NCBI RefSeq assembly: GCF_028554725.1
Contig: NC_071671.1
Location: forward strand, 47,258,501 to 47,322,500
DNA: 64,000 nucleotides
Origin: Zeugodacus cucurbitae
Lineage: Eukaryota; Arthropoda; Insecta; Diptera; Tephritidae
Direction: 5' to 3'
In this document: positions 58,791 to 64,000 of the stretch, piece by piece
How positions within the stretch are numbered: position 1 is the stretch's first letter
Layout: every line of letters begins with the position of its first letter
Position numbers and translations under genes: made by a program
Notes under the pieces: generated by a model
Seen by the model: only the letters and a program-made list of their open reading frames with translations
The model's database searches: none
Told to the model about the DNA's origin: nothing

Positions 58791-61700
58791 CTTCAGGCTG
58801 CTGTTGCCATGACAAATATTGAGTCAATTGGCACGTATTCGTAATTATATCAACTGTTTGAAGATGTGTTGCAATAAATTTCCGCTGGTGTAATTAATGG
58901 TCACGCGAGTGACTATTAGCACTTTTAATTTATTTTATCGGATAAATAGAAGATACACACACAAAGTACTCGCATTTTCAGAGAGCTTTCACAGAACTTT
59001 CATAGAGCTTTCACAATTGTACCGAACTCGTTTTTAGGTTCCTGTTTAACGTTCCTGAATAATTCATGAAGTAATTCTGTTGGTCTAGCCTCTGTTAACA
59101 AAACTGAAATATTTATGTTATCTAAAATTACAACAATTAGTACAATTTGAGTGCTTGAAGAACTACTCTAAGTCAAGCCAATAAACGTACAAGTGAGTAA
59201 ATTAATTGCAAACGATTTGTTGAAACTGTTCTAAAAGTTAGAAGCATTAACTCAGAGTGGACCTGTGGAGCTGCGGTTATAAAAATCATAAGAAAGTGAA
59301 CAAAAGCTGGTGAGAAGGCATAAACAAACTGCTGCAGTGAAGAGCTTGAACTCGTGCGTTCTTAAGGATATTTTGAGACTCACCAATATGTCTATATATG
59401 TGTGTATGAATGTGTTAACATCATTAGTTGAATACTGTGGCAATCAAACTTTTAAATAATGCATTTAAAAGCGTCACAAAGTCCAAATTGTTGCCTTTCA
59501 GTTACAGTCTGAATACTCTAACAGCTGAGCTGCCCACTGAAATTACTTTAGTTTTAGTTTTACTTTGTTCCTGGCAGTGGTCTCAGTACTTGGCCTCAAA
59601 TTGCTAACTGTTTGCCTTTTAGTTTCCCTTCTATTTGTGTAGCACCTGTTATGTCGCATGTGTATAAGTACATATGTATGTACGTTGCTCAGTAAGTATT
59701 TAGTTCTCCTCATGGTTTTTGTTTCTTGTATTCGTCTCATTTTCCAATACTGCCTTGAAAGCTGAAAATGTTACAAATTCTTGAAATACTTAAAATAACT
59801 GCTGGCTTCGTGGAAGTGCCTTTATAATGCATGGTGTAGAAAATGTAGATAAGAATAGAAGAAAACTCTTTGGTGTGTTCTGTCTTTTTCTGTATTCTGT
59901 GTTTCCTACCAATAGCTGCCAGCGCTAACGTCTTTATTTTCCTTCTATATTATTCTTTCTGAATATAAAACCAATATACTTCTTTGCCTGACACGTTACT
60001 CGAATGTCTCTGTTTTATTTGCATATGCTAGTATATGTCTGTATTTGTACGCCTCAAATGTTTTTTAGTTGAATTGCCAACTTAATTCGTTTAAAACGCT
60101 TCCACTGGCATTAGATATGCTGCTGCAGCATTATAAATGTCATATGACTATAAAGCCTTGAGGTTCCGAATTTATACATATACATACATATGATTCTTAT
60201 ACAGTTTTTAACTCCATGCACATGCGAAGCTATGAAAATAGCTTTTGCGAAATAAGAAATTCAATTTACTAGTCCCTCAGCATAGAGCTTTAAGTTAGTA
60301 AGAAATATTAGTATGAAATGTGCAGTTTGTTCCCCTTGTTATATTTCCCTTTAACTCATCAACAACATATTAAATCATGAAATTATAAGGTTTGCTTTAA
60401 TACAGAGAAATGCTTTTTCGAGAAGAAGTGCGTCAAAATGAACTGACTTAAATCAAATTAAAATTGAAATACAATTAAGAAGATATTCTTTTTAGGTACT
60501 GAAACTCCACCTCGAAGAAATATGATTAACAATTTTAGTTTTATTAAAGTATCAATGTAAACGAATTTTCTGAAGCAGCAATTTCACAATATTAAATGGG
60601 TAAAATGTACTAATTTGTATAAAAGCGCAATAAATGTTAACCGCGTTTGAAGATACTAGCAAATGTAATCAAAATGAAATAAAACGCTCTGTGACGCTGA
60701 GCGACTAACAGTAAGTCGAGAAAACTGGCATTAAATTGCCACATCAGTGGTTGCACGCAGATGAGATTGGACACCAGCAGCGTTTGCAGTGTAAAGCAAC
60801 TGAATATTTTCAATGCGAGTGCACTTTGTGGCTTCTTATTGTGGCACAATTAAATATATATACATTTATATCTACTAAATTTAAAGAGCGAACTGTAGGA
60901 AGTATGAAATTTAATAAAAAATGAGTAAATCGCTAATTATTTTCAAGCATAAAAACTTTGAATAAAGCTCGTCTAATTTTAAAGTATTTATTTATATTAT
61001 TCTGACTCCCCACCTCTTGATAGTGGAATTAAATATATATGTATATATGCAAATTAATGTAAATACAATTAAATTAATAAACTAGTTGCTCCTTTGCAGC
61101 CGTGTCATATCAATGAATTCGATTGTAACAGCAGTTTATGTGAAATTTTCAGAGAATTCGAGTGGCCTGCATGGCGTATACGTGACATAATTCCCATAAA
61201 GTGAAGGGCATGTGTCTATACATTAGTAATATGTAATTTTTTGTGCATTTAGTTGATAATTTCTGTTGATTTAAGTGACAATGGAAATATTTTGTACCTG
61301 TTATTTAAGCTCGACATGGCGTATGCGTGACAATACAATTTATGTCAAATCATACACTGAAATTGTTCAACTAATTCAACACAAATGTTGGCATATTTTA
61401 CCATAAGTAATTTATGTTTATAATTTTATTTCATTTTCGTTTTTATTAAAATAATTTTCGATGATATGAATGTTTGAAGCACTCGGGACTTTTAATTGAA
61501 CTGCACACAGGCATATACATGAAATGTAGACACTGCTGACCACAGTAAATTTAGACAAGCTTTCTAGTACTTTCAGACAAAAGATTTATTTAGTAACATA
61601 GAAATTGTCTTATTCTGAATTTTATTAGATTTAAGATTCGTTTAGTTATTAGACAAGTATGGCCTAGCGGGAATAATGCATTTCCTAGCCTAATTTGTAT

Positions 61701-62781
61701 CTGTGTGTTTGTGTAATTGTCATTTATTGGAGCTTATTGTGTGCGTCGTAGTCTAAATTCTATTTTGCTCGATTGAAATAAATTTGGATTATCGTCAGGG
61801 CACGAAAATGATGATGATATTTACCTTCAGCACCTTGTTTGAAAGCTCTCATTCAACTTTTAGCTGTATTAGTTATAAAAAATGTATTCATCCAGCCGTA
61901 GCAACAATATTCATGCCATTTTTTTTGTATTTGATTTTCCTTTTCCAATAATTTCTTATATTCACCACATTCGCACAGTTAGTTATTTCCGTTGTGAAGA
62001 AATGCCTTCTTTCTATATTTCCGTCTTTCGAAATTTCCGTCTCGACCTTAAAACCGAGTGAAAGTGGCTCCCATTAAACGCTGTGAATATTTTTGGCGAC
62101 TATTACACTCAGGGGACTCGTTATTAAGTCGCATGTGTGGCAATGTGTATGTGTTGGGAAGAAAATTACATAAAATGGGCACAAATAATATAAATTCCTT
62201 GTAATTGCTGGAAATTGTTAAAAAATCTTTTAAAGCTGGTTACGTAAGTTTGAAAGTATTTTTCGACTTTAATAGAACTTCATAATTAAATTGGGTGAAA
62301 AGTGTGGTTGTTCAATATATTCTTCATTTTCGGAGCACAGATTGAAATTAAGGTTATATATGCACAACCGTAACACTTGGGAAGGGAAGTGGGAAGCGAT
62401 GTTTTAATAGCATGAGCTAAGATTTAAGAGGACCTACCTTATTCCATAAAGCAATAAAATAAAGCAAATAAATGGAACAACCATAATTATGAAAAATTTG
62501 CATTCACTGACCTTCGTGTAGAGTTTGGTAAAAAGAGAAAAGGCCACGAAGGTGACGAAAAAATAAAATACCATTATTCTCCTTTAACAAGCATTCAACC
62601 AAATGAGGTAAGGATAACGAAGTTGCAAATCATCTCCTCATAAAAAATTTACGAATGATTGCATTCGCTGCGTTAGTTCTCTTTTTAATTTTAGAACATC
62701 TGACTGCCTTGATCTGATGGAACCATATAATTTGGGTAATATTTTTGTTTGGATATATTTCAGAAAGTTTGGAAATCTTAC

Positions 62782-62990
62782 CTTTGACATGGGCATGCAA
62801 CTCTATAGCTTCAGATAATCCTCTTCGACGCTATCATCCTTCGCGGCACTACTCAACGCACCAGCATCATTGCGACCACTTCGTCCTTCCCTACCACCAT
62901 CACCAAACTACCGTCAGGCCGGCGATTTCTGGCTCTGTGCAGGGCTCTCCCGTGGCAGCCAGCAGCGTCGACATCTCTTCACCCTATTCA
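62782..62990 (-). pseudogene. Decayed coding exon, copy B
   Basis: Minus-strand counterpart of 9,593-10,110. The donor AAAG|GTAAGATTT is kept at 62,781. The frame GRSGRND ... KDDSVEEDYLKL is recognisable but ends in a TAG eleven bases after the DYL codons, and another TAG lies about 100 bases upstream in the same frame. The Ser/Thr/Pro-rich upstream part is not recognisable. It does not contain the 13-base deletion seen in copy A, so the two copies carry different lesions. The plus-strand ORF over the same bases is a shadow. Confidence 0.45.
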
Positions 62991-64000
62991 CCAAACCAAT
63001 GACATCCTCCTTACCGCTTAAAACCTAGTTAAACTTAAAATGCGGCGGGGTACTTCTGCCACAAGCTCGCCAATTGGCATCAACCGCTTACGAGCAGTTT
63101 TCGCATTGGCTCCCTTATAAACGAATATGAGAAGTGGGTGTTTGGAAAATATAATATATTAGACTTTTTTTAAATAGTTAATTGTTTAATTTTTGTAATT
63201 TTGAAATCAAATGCCTAAAGTTATACTATTAAAACATTGAATAAATAAACCCTAGAAGTGTACTTCAAATTAATTTATAGTTCAAATGCTATAAATAGTT
63301 GTGAGACTTAAATATTTTGAACAATTTTTCGGTGCTTTGCTCTCATTACAGACATCATCATATTCGCCCGTTCTCCACGGCTTGCGGTCATCATGTATTT
63401 ACGTCCACATGTTGATGAATCATGACATGCGGAAGCGTGCCAAACGACCTAATCACCTTATTTACTTATATGCGACGATAAGACTAGCTTATGTGGACTA
63501 GCTAGAGGATTATTTTCTTCACTCGTTTTGATTTTTGTTTTCCGCCCTTCGTCAAAATAGAGTCAGCGTCCAATTTGTTCTCTTTCACTACAGCGTAAAA
63601 TAACAAATTGATGGATTGCCTACAAATTCAAACTATTCTCGGTTACGGTCGGCGGTTTAGGCGGATTTCGTCGTACTCATACACGCATAAACACTTTGTC
63701 CTTAAGGATATAAAGCAATCAAACACATCGCAGACAAGCGATTTATAATGCGATACACCCACAATGCGACTCTCAGTAAAGTCACAATAATTCAAATATT
63801 TTTTCTTTTCTTGTACACGATTTTGAAGAATCTTTCCTGTAATCCGTTTCCCCGATATTTGCAGGATTTTATTTGGTACTGATATTGGTTACCACTTCTT
63901 TTTCAAGCGTCACTCTTATATTGTCATTAAATCTAAATAGACTGCATAACATTTTTGTTTAAAATTCTGAGTGTATTATCAGCATATACCAGTTTTTGTT

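Larger units (their letters stand above)
48850..64000 (+). repeat. Segmental duplication, copy B
   Basis: Collinear with 10-13,060 as listed for copy A. The offset grows from about 48,850 to 53,000, and most of that growth is the 4.6-kb Jockey insertion. Other size differences are local, for example about 400 bp extra near 49,200-49,785. The best-conserved pieces are 50,600-50,765, 51,540-51,790, 51,945-52,175 and 60,690-60,820. No intact gene is visible outside the Jockey element. The copy runs off the window end. Confidence 0.88.

Noticed and set aside
1..64000. CRISPR arrays, rRNA genes, LTR retrotransposons, viral insertions
   Set aside because: Looked for spaced repeats, conserved RNA stretches, long terminal direct repeats and capsid or polymerase ORFs; none seen.

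Overview
The window is AT-rich, intron/intergenic-like DNA from an insect, most likely a higher dipteran fly. A tephritid-type genome is my inference from the repeat families (RTE-type and Jockey-type retrotransposons, DINE-1/helentron-like elements, long-inverted-repeat Tc1 elements). There are no operons, no tRNA or rRNA genes I can support, and no intact host gene. Almost every convincing coding region belongs to a transposable element.

The main large-scale structure is an old segmental duplication in direct orientation. Block A (about 10-13,060) and block B (about 48,850-64,000) share the same order of conserved non-coding segments from end to end, separated by about 36 kb of mostly unrelated sequence. 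B ends with the window, and A may begin before it. Each copy has collected its own insertions. A carries a pogo-like fragment, a helentron fragment, a small inverted-repeat element and a truncated RTE. B carries a full-length Jockey-type element and a perfect 181-bp tandem duplication. Both copies hold, on the minus strand, the decayed remains of the same exon next to a conserved 5' splice site (9,593-10,110 and 62,782-62,990).

Layout: 1-13,060 block A; 10,867-12,979 5'-truncated RTE with 13-bp target duplication; 13,640-13,930 mariner remnant; about 13,995-17,198 nearly intact RTE with one frameshift; 18,567-18,946 small TA-flanked inverted-repeat element; 20,755-21,110 helentron end; 22,030-22,520 Tc1 transposase remnant; 27,179-28,792 Tc1-like element with about 225-bp inverted repeats; 30,021-31,641 truncated Jockey; 33,962-34,992 near-complete helentron; 38,563-40,367 Transib-like element (RAG1-related superfamily) with CACAGTG ends and CGTCG target duplications; 41,690-42,049 pogo-like fragment; 42,232-43,095 unclassified repeat with a GC-rich hairpin; about 44,390-44,690 CpG-rich segment; 45,318-45,592 RTE remnant; 46,726-47,075 second copy of the small inverted-repeat family; 48,850-64,000 block B with the intact Jockey element at about 52,464-57,018.

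Functionally, the only proteins likely to be made are the two ORFs of the Jockey element (a nucleic-acid-binding ORF1 protein and an endonuclease/reverse transcriptase). The RTE at 14-17 kb is one base away from an intact ORF. All identities quoted are by-eye judgements; no alignment or database search was run.
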